From contig OZ038378.1 of NCBI GenBank assembly GCA_964036045.1, forward strand, positions 36,891,228 to 36,955,227: a stretch of 64,000 nucleotides of DNA, given 5' to 3'. Both the position numbers and the translations under genes were made by a program. Of this stretch, positions 23,301 through 35,534 are shown in pieces. Positions within the stretch are counted from its first letter, which is position 1, and each line of letters opens with the position of its first letter. The DNA comes from Eutreptiella sp. 'Long Island Sound 2002'. Its lineage: Eukaryota; Euglenozoa; Euglenophyceae; Eutreptiales; Eutreptiaceae. The notes beneath the pieces are model-generated. The model was not told the DNA's origin, made no database searches, and saw only the letters and a list, made by a program, of their open reading frames with translations.

Positions 23301-25404
23301 GGACTATGCCGTGGGGGCAGCCCTCGAGCAAGTCCGGGACGACGGGACTCATGTTCCCGTGGCGTTTTGGGGCAGGATCCTGGCCGAGGGCCAACGCCGA
23401 ACATGGACCGCGAGGGAGAAGGAGACATACGCCATTGTATGTGCGCTCAGGAAGTGGTCTGGCCACATCGGACTGCAGCCGGTGGTGGTTTGCACGGACC
23501 ACCAGTCCCTACAGAGCTGGCACAAAGAGCATGTCGACACCCCCTCAGGACCAGCGGCTAGGAGAGCCCGATGGCACGAGACGTTCGCCAAGTTCGACCT
23601 CAGCGTCGTGTACGTCCCGGGGAAGGACAACACTGTGGCAGATTGCCTCAGTCGCTGGGCCTACCCCGCGGGCAAGGCGTGGATGGACATATCCAGCCAT
23701 GGCGACGCCGAGGAGACCGAGGAGGCCAAGCGCATCATCGAGATGGAGAAGGCCATGGAGCAAGAGGGGGACCTGGCCAAGTTCCGGGGTGCCCGCGTCC
23801 AAGCTATTCGAGAGGAAACCCTCGAGCAATGGATGGTGGCCCCTGTAGAGCTAGTCAGGTCGGTGCTCACAGAGGACTGGTCGGATGACTACGCGGCATC
23901 CGAGCACTGGAGCAAGTACTGGAATGCCGTGAGCGCCCCGTCGGACGACGAATGGCCCGAGGGCTTGACCGAGGATGGGGACAAGTTGTTCCTCAAGGAC
24001 AGGCTGCTGGTGCCCGGGAACCGAGTGGAGGAGCTCATTGACCATTGGCACAACGCCCAGCTCATGCATCCTGGCCGAGACAAGATGCAACAGGACCTGG
24101 AGTGGCGTTTCAAGTTCCCTCCGGGGTACTACGCCATCCTGGATAGGTACTGCAGCGACTGTGCCGTGTGTCGGGCCACGAAGAGCCCTAACCACTCCAC
24201 AGCGGGCAACCCGGTGTATACGGCTATACCGGAGGCCCCTATGCGGTCCGTGGCCATGGATGTATTCACCATGCCTGAGGTCACCGTGGAAGGAGAGACC
24301 TACGACTGTGTCATCCTGGCGGTGGACAGGCACAGTGGGTATATCGTGGCGGTCCCTGGCAAGAAGTCCAAGAAGAAGGACAAGAAGGACAAGCATGGAG
24401 TGGGGCTGCAGGCCAAGACCGTCGCTAATGCCATGATCAGGCATTGGCGGACGATTTTTGATGTCCCGGCTGTCATCTGCAGCGATCGGGGCACTCAATT
24501 CGTGGGCACGTGGTTCAAGACGATGTGCAAGCACATGGGAATTCGGCACGCCAAGACCGTGGCATACCACAGCCGGTCGAATGGCCGGGCTGAGGTGGCC
24601 GGGCGGCAGATGTTCGAGAAGTTCCGCCAGCTGCACATCGACGAACCGGGCCGGAATTGGTATAATTCGCTGTGGAGGGTACTCCAAGTGTATCACGACC
24701 TTCAGGGGCCCACTGGACTGTCGCCCCATCGCATCCTGTTCCTACGGGATCGAGTGTCACGCACTCTCCCGTGGTTGAACCATGGCAAAGTGGCCCGAGA
24801 TGCGAACGCCATGATGGCTGAGGCGGACGACACGGCGGCCAAGGTGTGCAAGGCACTACAGGACGAGCATGACAAGAGGGCCAAGTACTTCAAGCAGGGA
24901 AAAGTCCAGAAGTATGCTCTCCAAGACACCGTGTGGGTGGAGCGGCACCACAAGGATGTCCTGTCCAGGCATCGGCAGGCATCTTGGTATGTGCCGGGGG
25001 TAATCGTTCGGAAGGTCGGGCAGGATGTGTATGCGGTTCGTGTGGGGGATAAAAAGATCCTGGACCGCGACCATACCCAGCTTCGTCCCCGAGCACCAGA
25101 CCCCAGCGGACGTCCCGTCACCTTCGAGTTCACGGCGGGCGATGTGGACTCGGACGACGAGGGTGAGGACGACGACTTCACCGCTGAGAAGATCCTGGCG
25201 GACAAGCCGGACCCGGGGACGCCTGGGGGTAGGCTTTATAAAGTCCGTTGGAAGGGATTCGCCGCATCCAGGGATTCGTGGGAGCCTCCGAGCAGTTTTG
25301 TGCCGAGGTACACCACGGTCTGGATGGACTACCTGAAGAAAAAGAATATTTCTTTGGATGTCAAGGACGTGTTGGTCCATTTGGTTGCTGCTGTAGCACC
25401 GTAA
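20390..25404 (+). pseudogene. pol: Ty3-I pol polyprotein (copy B); in-frame UAG in RT and a frameshift
   Basis: It is in frame with gag across TAG 20387. Protease DTGAQVSLV at about 20794-20820; degenerate Dam-like domain about 21300-21520; RT from about 22300, FVDDIII at about 22799-22819, TAG at 22826-22828 with homology continuing in frame; a 1-bp deletion near 22955 relative to copy A shifts to the frame that carries RNase H (about 23274-23600), integrase HHCC (about 24040-24170), D,D,E core (about 24255, 24486, 24590) and chromodomain (YKVRWKGF, SWEP, about 25236-25300), ending at TAA 25402. The chromodomain keeps its cage residues. The frameshift makes this copy unable to give a full polyprotein without recoding. 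Confidence 0.9.
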
Positions 25405-25797
25405 TGGATCCCCCTTGGCATTTTGTTTGTTTCTGTGATTGAGGAGACGGCTGAGGGTGTTCATCTGGGGATTTTTGGGCCTTGATTGGCCATCTACCAC
25501 CTTCACTCGATCTCCACGTATATATTGCATCGTGGTATACGTATTTAGATCGATCGACGACGTTTCTCTATCTTTGATCCCCTTGGTCCATGTTGTAGAT
25601 CAAGCGGAGACCGGATTTGGCGTAGGGCACCGATTTTCAGTGTCCTCACCCCTCCCTTGGGGCGTGGGGGTCGCCTACGACGTGTGTGGGGCCTCAATGT
25701 GTCGTTGGGACATGGGGGGGGGGGTTGGAGCCCATTGGGGTCCTCCCGTCCTCTCTTCAATGACTTCCGAGCGGTAACAACGCTCTGGGAAGGGGGG
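25405..25797 (+). other. Ty3-I copy B 3' untranslated region and polypurine tract
   Basis: No gene. It ends in the polypurine tract GGGAAGGGGGG (25787-25797), which touches the 3' LTR. Confidence 0.8.
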
Positions 25798-28142
25798 TGA
25801 AGCCGATTCGGACCCCCGTGGCCATCTTGGGGTCACTTGGGGTGTGTATCTAGGTGCTGGCAAGCCGCCATTGGCTGATATCATACCCTCCCATCCACCT
25901 GACCTAACCTGATGTGATAGTGTGATAGGTTTGGCCATTCCGGCTATGAGCGGCCATATTCAGTACCGAAGCGCCGCCAGCTGAGATTTATATATCAGAA
26001 TATCAGGAATCAACAGGGTTTTATTATCATAATGTTTCCGTAATTTTTCAGCCATTCGTTCTGATGGTCAATGTATCAGCGACTGTCAGTTGGCTCGCGA
26101 TTTTGCGTTAACCGATTGGTTAACTGTTATTTCGGGAAATATTGGCGGAAACTCCGATGAAGGGTCAGATTTCATCAGTAAAGGGTTCGTTGCTTCCGCA
26201 ATTTTCTAAATATGCACTCGAAATTTTATTCTGAATTTTTCGCGATGTCGAAATCGGATTTTCGACTTCGACATCGCCGCACTTGATTTGGTCTTCTTCG
26301 AGTGGTCATACTCTTTTACCTATGCCCGAATCAGGTTTCCCTTGTACTTGCCACCCATTTGACTTGGAGATATAAGGGAAACAAAAGTGAATCGTGGGAC
26401 CACTTTGAAGGGCCATATCTACGCGCGAGTGTGAGGAAAGAGAATAAGGAAGGTTGCGTTGCAAGCGCCTTGGTCTCAAGTTAATTTAGGAAGCATCAAA
26501 CGCCTTTGTTGTGTACACATGCCCGGTGTAGCAAGGGATAATGGTCAAGAGGGTAGAAAGTGATATATAACTCTTGGACCGTGCGACCGAATAGTTTATT
26601 GCGACTTTCGAGTGTACCGCATGAGTGTTGGGGTTGCATAGCAACTTTCTTTGGGTTCCTACGTACTTTTAACGTGAAGTTATGTCCATGGAGGGGCATG
26701 GCATACCATGGTGGGAGCCATTTTTGAGGGTATGTGTTATATTCATGGTATGTGCTTCGATAGGCTCACGCCCATGTTATATATCTTCGTGTGGCCGAAG
26801 AGATGGGGAGCCACACGTGACAAGGGCTTTGCCCATGTCCCAATTGTGGAATTCAAAGCGCTAGACTAAGTCTACCGCGTATGTATTGCTCATGGTATGT
26901 TTGGCAAAGAGATCCATGAGTGCACTCCCATTTTCATGGGGCATGTAGATATGGGTGGCGAAGGTATCTCCATGCGCCTGATTGGGGATCCAAGAGGGGG
27001 AATTGTTCGCAAATAGTTCCAATCATTTGTATATTGAACCATGCGCGGATATCATGGGTGAGCATAGAGATATACTATCATGACAACTTTGTATTTGGAC
27101 ATATTTTCATGTTTTTGACCTCATTTTATGCTCATTTTTGTGTTTTATGTGCTCAACTGGTCGGCTAACAGTAAAGTGCCTAGAGCTCCGTGAACTATGG
27201 TATGTTGCTTATATGTTGGCATATGCTTCGGTGTTGCACCTCACCATATGCCGGATCACGTGGTCACTTTGGCTTGGCACGCGAGGCCTCACAAAACTAG
27301 GTCTCAAACTCATGAGCTGACTTGTGAAGCATGTCATGTACATAACCGGAGGGGCTTCGGAGCGAATGATGGAATATTCTTGGGCATGGACCTTTGGTCT
27401 ATATCACCCTTGTATATTACTTCCTGGTTTGACACATGCATGGAGCATTTGGATATTTGCCGTATGCATTTTTGAGTATATAATTGACTTTTGGGCATGA
27501 TGATGTGATTTGCCTGATTTTGCCATGTTGTGAGGTCAACATCATGGGGCAGTTCTCCAAGCCCAATCGACTCCAAGTCCAACCAAGGTTATGTCAGGAT
27601 AGGGCGTGGTCCTGAGTGCCACTCTAGGCCATGACACGCCACCTCCCCTATTGGGCTAGGATTTATAGGCTTGGGAGTGAACACATTTTTGGGGTTTGTG
27701 TAGTGATTTTTGACACATGGCATTCAGCCATCTTATTTGATTGGGTTCAAGGCATCATGTTGGTGAGTCAAGGGAAGGTCTTGAGTCCAGGGAATGAGGG
27801 GTCTATGACTGTGATTGTGTATGTTTACCTCTTTCCCCAACTTTGCTTTATTTGTGTTCATATGCCAATTTCAGGGCTTTCCTCTTTGGTGCAATTCTTG
27901 TACATGCCCGCCACCGTGGGACGACCGGTGTGCTGAACGGAAGCCCGCAGTGTGGATTGGATTATTGCTGGATTTGTGGGATCTGGTTGCTGTTCAGGGT
28001 TGAAGGAGGATTGTATTTTATTTTCTATATTTTTGGATTTCGAACCCTGGATTTTGATAAATGCAATCGTTGATCAGGAGCAAATCGGCAGGGGTTACAG
28101 GCGGAAGGGGCACAGCAGGGGCCGGTCCTGGTAGGGACCTTC
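25798..28142 (+). repeat. 3' LTR of Ty3-I copy B (first 2345 of 2349 bp)
   Basis: It starts TGAAGCCGA after the polypurine tract and matches the 5' LTR up to GGGACCTTC. The final four bases TTTA lie at 38944-38947, beyond the nested Ty3-II element. Confidence 0.92.
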
Positions 28143-28674
28143 TGAAAGTGCTGCCCTGGGTCGTTGATGGTGTCAGAGGGCTCGGGGCCGGCAAGACCAG
28201 TGGGGCAGGCACGCGAGGAGTCTCCCTGGATGTTGTTATTGGGGGTAGAACCGGATACTCGAACACCAACGGAGGCGAGAGCAGCGACAACAGAAGCAAG
28301 GTCCATGCTGATTGTGGTCCGGCAGAAAATCCCAGTCTATGAAGAAAATTGAGGCGAATTATTCTAAATACATCTGAGTGTCCAAAACTGTCTGAAAAGA
28401 TTTAAATAATCCAATTATGTAAAAATGTTTGGCCGATCTGGCCCGCGAGCGCGCGTCAGCGGCAAATGGCGATTCCAGCTAAAATAGCGGAACGCGGCGG
28501 ATTTACGGGAAATGGACCGCGGAATCAAATCCGGCATATCAGAAATATATAGGAAATATCCTGAGACTGAGCTGCGAGGCGGCAATTCCGCCGAAGCAAA
28601 GAAAATGACCAAAATGTAGCCAATCTGGGCAGAATGTCTGAAAATCTGAGCAGATGGGGCTAACCGCACTTACA
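28143..28674 (-). repeat. 3' LTR of Ty3-II
   Basis: 532 bp, TGTAAG to TTTCA on the minus strand, preceded on that strand by the polypurine tract GGAGGGGGAG (28675-28684). It contains a copy of the gag start region (ATG at 28306). Confidence 0.93.
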
Positions 28675-30350
28675 CTCCCCCTCCAAAAACACACTGGGGT
28701 GTGTCGCTACGTCAATGAAGAACGTAGTGCGGGTAAGTCCCAGAAAAACATAGAAATGTAGCCTCGATGAGGCGAAATCTGCTTGATCTGACCTGATTTG
28801 GGCTGAATTGGCACTGAATCAGGCTGGATGAACCTGAAATGAGACAGAATGAGAAGTGACGAACAGTCCTCCGTGCAGTAAAACATTAGGTCAAGGGCTA
28901 AAAAGCATGTAAACGTATCAAGAATCAATACCAAACCATTCATTGGTTGAGAATGAGGTAGATTATTGGTGGATTGAGTGGGGGGATCAAGAATTGGAGT
29001 GACATCTCAGCGCTCTGGCACAGTTTCGCTGTCGCGGGCACGCTACGGTGTCCTCGCCGAACTCTACATCGTGTTATCCCGCTTTTGTCGTTCTGAAAAG
29101 TGCAGCATGTGGCTCAGATTTGGCGCATCTGGTGGATGATCACAAGATTCAGCAAAATTGAGGTTCAATTGGAGCAGAGATTAAGGGGATGAAGCAATCA
29201 CAGAGAGGAAAAACAAATACAAATGAAGTCTACAGACCCTAAGTGCACCATAGAAGGTAAAGATGTTTTTCTGTGCACTTAGATCTAAACAGATCTTCGA
29301 GGAATGAGAGAAGATGACAAGGAAATCAAACTAAATTGTCCTATAATGAGTAAATTCCCTGAGATGAAGGTGAAATGAAGCGGAATGTCTAGAACTGAAA
29401 CTACCAACACTTTCGTTTAGACTAAAGTTAATATATATTGTCGTTTATTCAGCTCAATTGTGCTTTCCGGTACGTTGGTTCGCGAGCATCTAACAGATTC
29501 TATCAAAATGTGGATCATGTGATGATGCATCATGATGGGACATGCTGGCCCTGGATCCTTGGCATGTAACGCGCCGAAGGTTCGCTGAAGGCGCTTTACT
29601 GACAGTATATAACTGAGAGACACCGAATTTACAGTGGCGGTGGTGTCAATCGACTTGGACAAGGCCAATCTTTCGATGGAGTCCCACAAGACACTTGGAT
29701 TCACCATTTTCAACAGTTTCAGGTCGGATTGAGCTCACATTGGCGTGTGCCAAAAATACAACGAAGCTTACGGACTTCAGAGGTTGCTGTTAGAAGTCCC
29801 TAAAGCTCCTACATGAAGATTGTCTGAACAATTGACGTCTGGGTTTCGTACAACAGTGGCAGAATGATGGACAAACCTGAGAAATTCAAGGCAAATCTGA
29901 GGATCCTGGATCTGAATCTGGACTTTGGCGTTAGCATCACAGCAAATGAAGGTAAGATCTGTGTTCCTGGCGTCGCATCTGGTGCAGCCAGTACTACAGG
30001 GGATGCCTGTAGGGGTGAATGTCGCTGAAATGGGCGACTGTCGCTCGCCAGCGTTTTGATTATGTACATTTGCTTCCATCTGCACGAGTAGCCAAATTCC
30101 AAAGATGCACAGACCAACAGAGACAAGATTACCCCGAATCTGCCTGAATTAAGCCTGAGTTTGGTTTTTTCTGAACACGGCAGCACACTCCGTGGCTTTC
30201 GGCTTTCGACTTTCGATACGTTACCGAACGGAGACCAAAGGAAAATTGATTGATTGACGTCAAATTATCAAACATTCGCAGTTCTCCACATCATGACATA
30301 AACAGAAAGAATGAACAGTGGATTGTGCAGAATGTGGTAGGATGGCTTCC
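28675..30350 (-). other. Ty3-II 3' internal region, no supported gene
   Basis: About 1.7 kb between the end of the extended pol frame and the 3' LTR. Minus-strand ORFs up to 125 codons (for example 29809-30186) show no motif I recognise. Confidence 0.6.
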
Positions 30351-33300
30351 TTAATTCGGCCAAGCACGAATACATGTGACCACCAACCTGTCTGGCCTGG
30401 CCCTCGTACGGCTTGGGCGCTGCAAATCAGCGGCCGAACTCGAAGCTTGGTCCTCATTTGGCTCCTGGGCTGGCCTGACCGCAGGAGGGGGGATCGACGG
30501 ATCAGCCCTGGAATGTGGCTGCTGAGGGCCGTAAAAGGCTGGATCTCGATTCACCACAGGTCGTTTTCCGTCGCTCTCCACTTGTCTGTCTGGTTTCGAC
30601 AAACAGTCTGTCAGGAGTACACCAATTTCGGGGTGCTTCTTGAGGAAGTCGATGAACCCCTTGGTGTATCCATGGACAAAAGATTGGGCTGGTTCCCAGT
30701 TGTTGTGACTGGAATCAAAGCCCCTCCACTCACACAGAAATTCTTATTCGCCCTTGGCGTCACGTCTTGCTTCAACAATCCTCTTGAGTTCGTACTTCCC
30801 CCCTTCGATGACCCGATCAGACAAATGTTTCGCAGTCCAAAAAAGGGGTTTAACCCGATCCTTGGGGGAGGGGATCTCTCTCTTGAGGCGATCGCCCGAA
30901 ACGTCAATTTCCCTGTTGACATCCACACGAATCCTCCACCTGTTCTCACCAAGACGCGCTGTAACAGCGAATGGCCCCTCCCACAAGGGAAGAAGCTTGT
31001 CATCTCCGTCCAGGGTGGTTTCGGATTTTCGAAGCCAAACTCGATCATCGACTTCAAAATTGTGGGGGTTTTTTCGGCCTTGATTCTGGACCCAAAGCCA
31101 GTCAGCTTGATGCTTCTCGATTAATTTCGACACAGATTTATCTGCTCGTTGGACTTCGTCCAAAAACAGCGAAGCATCCTTACAGGGGCGAGGATTATTC
31201 AACGGCATGTTCCACCAACACTTCTTTCGTCCAAAGACAATTTCATTTGGAGAAAGGCCATGATACAAAGGCGTGTTGTGGTAACGGCGAAGCAATGCGA
31301 AGAGAACTTCCATCCAATGGAAATCCTTTTCACTCGCGAGCTCCTTACGAAGCATATTAATTGTAGAGCGGCCGGCTCTTTCGCCAGGCAGCGCTCGATG
31401 CGAGTGGATTTCACATCGGAGGTGGTGGATTCCAAGGCGAGCACATAATTCTCTCCACCATTCGGAGGTGTACTCTTTGCCTGAATCCGTCACCACCTCG
31501 GATGGGACGTCCCAGCCTCCCATCCAGGTCTGCGCGCACCATTTGGCGGCAGCCTTGCCAGTCATCGACCCAATGTTGCAAGGCAACACTTGAATGTAGC
31601 CGGAATGACGGGACTGAATAAGGAGCACACCATTGACTTTTTTGTTAGTCCAATGGCACTCTTCGTCATCGAGTTCACCGAGATAGAAGAAATCACTGGT
31701 GACTCTGTTAAAGAGGCGCTCCGGAATAGGATGAGGCCTCAGATGGCCGTGCTTCTTCGCGCTGGGGGGCGTCGAGACAGCACATTGGGCACATCCGGCG
31801 GCTACTTTCATGCAGTGAGTATATAGCCGTGAGCCAAATAACCTATGTTTAATCATCGACCACAGTCGACGGCCATGTGCGTGGGGGGACTCCCATTTAT
31901 GCCACCAGTTTAACACTCGGGGGGCCAGGGCGTCTGGTACGCACAATTTACCCTCCATCCACAGCTTCCCCCCATCCAACGAATACTCAGGAAAAATCCC
32001 ATCCTTGTGAGCATCTTTGGATTTGAGATTTCCAAAGACCTCTTTAAACATGGGATCCTGTAGGTAATCGGACGTCCAGTCACGGATTATCAGGGAATCT
32101 TTCGGCAGGGGTGGAGTTTTGGCCGGATCTCGACGCTTAATGCCCTGGATCAACCGAAATCTACTTACTCGTCGGGTATAGTCAAACCGTTTCACACTCC
32201 CTGAGGAGGGATCGGTGACTTTTTCCACGACTTTCAGCGTTTTGGTGCAGATCTCATGAGCATGCGCCGGATCTGAGATGGCCGTGATGTCGTGACACGG
32301 CAATGCGTGCTGTTTAACAGCGCACTGCATGCATGCACGTCGAATGAGTTTCTTTTCTTCCTGATCCCATTCGATGATGACATGGCGGTCCTGCTCCGTA
32401 CCATGGATGTTGGTACTTTGCAGCCCCTCTGAGGCGGGGTAAGCCCATCGGCTCAGAGCATCCGCTACCGTGTTGTGTTTTCCAGGCAAATACGACACAT
32501 GGAGGTCAAACAGAGAGAGAAATTCGTGCCATCTGGCCCGTCGACCAGCTGGGCTCGCGACAGTATCAATGTGTTCGGTGGCCCAATACTCCAGAGATCG
32601 ATGATCCGTCAGGACCTCGACTCGATTGGTGCCAACCCACGATTGGTACTTTTTTAAAGCACAGATTATGGCGTAGGTTTCTTGCTCACGCGGCGACCAT
32701 TGCATTTGGCGTGGGGCTAGCTTCCGAGACCAAAATGCAAGAGGGTAATGATCACCGGTGGCTTCATCAACCTGTTCAAGGACAGCTCCGATCGCGTACC
32801 TAGAAGCGTCGGTTCTAATGTAGAAGGGTCGGTCAAATTGGGGCACATGCAACGTGGCGACTTCACAGAGGGCCGCCTTCAAGTGATGGAAGGCCTCCTC
32901 GCACTCGTCAGTCCACTTGACACGAACCTTTGAACCTGCCTTGCCCGCATCTCTCCCTACCTTCAATAATTCAGTGAGGGGGGCAGCAAATTTGGCATAA
33001 TTCGGCACAAAAGTGTGGTAAAAATTGCAACAACCCAGGAATCCTCTCAACTCCGTGATCGTCTCAGGGCGCTTCCACTTCTGAATAGCGACGAGCTTCC
33101 CTGGACTGGGTCGTCGGGTGCCATTCTCTAGGAGAGAACCACAAAATTCGACTGATTTTAAAAATAATTTTCCCTTCTTTGGCCCACAAATCAGCTGATT
33201 GGCGTCAAGAATGTCCAAAACTTGGTTCAGCTGCTTCTCATGTAGGGCCACCAGCTCGGCTTCGGTCAGTCCCTCCCCCTCCGTCGCGATGATTATGTCA

Positions 33301-35534
33301 TCTATGTACACACTCACAAAGGCACGAAGCTCAGGATGGATTGTGAACAGCACATCCTCCATCATTCTTTGAAAAAATGAAGGGGCGTTCTTCAGGCCCA
33401 TGGGCATGACGGTCCACTGGACTGGGCCACATGGCGTGCACATACAGGTGAGAGGTCGGCTGTCCTTCCTCAACGGCATTTGGTGAAAGCGGTGACGGAG
33501 ATCCAGCACAGAAAACAAACGACCTCTTGCCCTCTTGGCGATTTCCTCCTCAATGAGGGGCAGGGGGTGCGAATCCGCCTTGGTTTCGGCGTTGAGATTG
33601 CGAAAATCAACCACCATTCGCCAACCATCAATAGTGTTCTGGTCTGCAGGCGGTGGCTTCGGGACTGTGAAGGGTGCACAGCACCATTCGCTGGTCATAC
33701 AACCCTCAAGCCAACCAAATTCCCTGAGATTTCTCTCGATGATTTTTCTGAGTATCTCATGTTTGTGTCCATGGTTTTCATAAGGGCGCTGTTTCTTTGC
33801 CTTGTACCCTTCACGAAGCTCGATGAAGGCTTCACCGAACTGTCCACGGACAGGGGGATCTTTGATCAACTTCCCTGAAAGGGTTGTGTCCTTCCGTTCC
33901 TCAAAAATCTTTTCTCTTGACTTGGAACACAATTCAGTGTCCACCTGATCGCCAGGAATTACTGTCGAAAAAACTTTGGCGACTTCTTCGGCTTTGGCAG
34001 GAAGAATCTTCTTACGGATGTCCCTAAACAGGTCCGTATCAACTGCCTCTTGAAGATAGGTGGGTCGTGTGTCGAAATCCCAGAGATTCTCTTCGTGATC
34101 CAGCTCCTCGAAAGGATCCATGAAAGCTTCCACAGGGGGTTTTTCATAAAAAACTCTGAATTTGCGGCGCGATTTGGAATTTTTCTTCGCCCGTGCACTG
34201 AAGATTCTTTTCGATGTCGATCGTATTGGGGAAGAGGGAGACGAGGCGGATCCATTGGACGTTGAATCACCTTGGGTATCTGACGGACAAAAATCAGAAA
34301 AAATAGATTCATCATCAGTACCACGCTCAACCTCAGATTCTGACCCAACACAAGAATCAGTACCAGAATCAGCAGAATTAGAGTCAGAAAGCTTTCCATC
34401 CACCAGGAATGCAAGCGAACTCCAGGACCGCTGTGGCAGGGGACCTGTGTCGTCCCTGGCATACAGCTTAATCTTCCTGGGCAGTTCGATGTAATCTACA
34501 CAAATGTCTTGTAATTCCTGAAACCAAGGCTTGTCGTCCCACAAGGGCACAACTAAAATTGCCTGGGTTTTATCTTGCTTGATTTTGTGAATGACCTGCT
34601 GGATTAAGTGAAACGGAGGATTCATCCACAACTTCTTGTCCCATTTATGGGTCCAAGTGTCGCTAAAGTGCTTGTCAAAGCGCTTGTTCATACGGTTAGC
34701 AAAGGCATCATACTGTGGCCAAAAAGAATGGTGTTCATGAAAGTATTCACAAATTGCATCGCGCCATTTGTCGACAACTCTGTAGGATGAAGAGTGCCAG
34801 CGCGAAGGGCGTCGTGGCTGGGAGTCCCTACGAAGACATTCTAACTCTTGGGAGTAATCGGCACTCCCATTCACTTCTGCAATGGTGACATCTTCACCAA
34901 ATTTTGGTGTCACCTTTTGCTTCAAAAATTCTTCTGCACTTTTAAACCCTGCGTGCAAAAAACGAAATTCAGGACGCTCCAAGGGACCTGACTCCAGCAA
35001 AAAACAACGACGATGACCTACGGGCGCTACCCTGTTCTTGCGAAGCCAAGGATGGCCCAAATAAAGGTCATACTTTATGTCGGCACGATAGAAGTAGTCA
35101 TCCTTAAGGACAACTTCTTCCACATTTTGCTCTTCCCAAAGGTCTTGAGCGACCAAATGAGTTGATATATAACAACCACGTTGCCCACCTGCGAGAGAAT
35201 GTCCAGAAACTCCCTCGAGGGTAACAGGATGAGGCGATTCAAACACGCAATCGTCGGGTAAGAATGAATTGGATTGGAGATTTACCTCTGATCCATTGTC
35301 ACACAAACAAGTGGCGAGGTGGAAATTTCCCTTGCAATCAGAGACCCACAGCTTTGTGACAAACTGACGGGCCCTGTGCTTGGACTGTACACCAACCTCG
35401 TCCACTACAACAGAAGGATCCGCTGCCGGATCCAGGGGAGAGGAGACAAGCGACCCTACATCAAGTAATGGTCGATCAGGAATTTCGGGATCATGCCTGA
35501 AATCGCCTGGGGAGGGGCGATTTTCGTGGCTTTC
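30351..35534 (-). CDS. pol: Ty3-II pol polyprotein (PR, Dam-like, RT, RNase H, integrase, chromodomain); UAA inside chromodomain
   Basis: In frame with gag across TAG 35535-35537. Protease with CDNGSEVNL (about 35290-35320); Dam-like domain (YDAFANR, LWMNPPF, ILVVPLW, about 34480-34730); an acidic/Ser linker; RT with YIDDIII (about 33290-33310); RNase H (YIRTDASRYAIG, about 32800); integrase finger (about 31780-31930) and D,D,E core (TSDFF about 31690, TDSGKEY about 31480, GERAGRS about 31380). After KYELKRIVEARRDAKGE comes TAA (30744-30746), and the same frame then reads EFLCEWRGF and NNWEPAQSF, which completes a chromodomain, plus a Pro-rich tail to TAA 30351. The stop thus falls inside the domain. 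Everything upstream is a single clean frame of over 1550 codons. Confidence 0.93.

Noticed and set aside
28142-28144. Direct end-to-end fusion of two different LTRs
   Set aside because: The CCTTC duplication and the TTTA remnant at 38944 show a nested insertion four bases before the LTR end.
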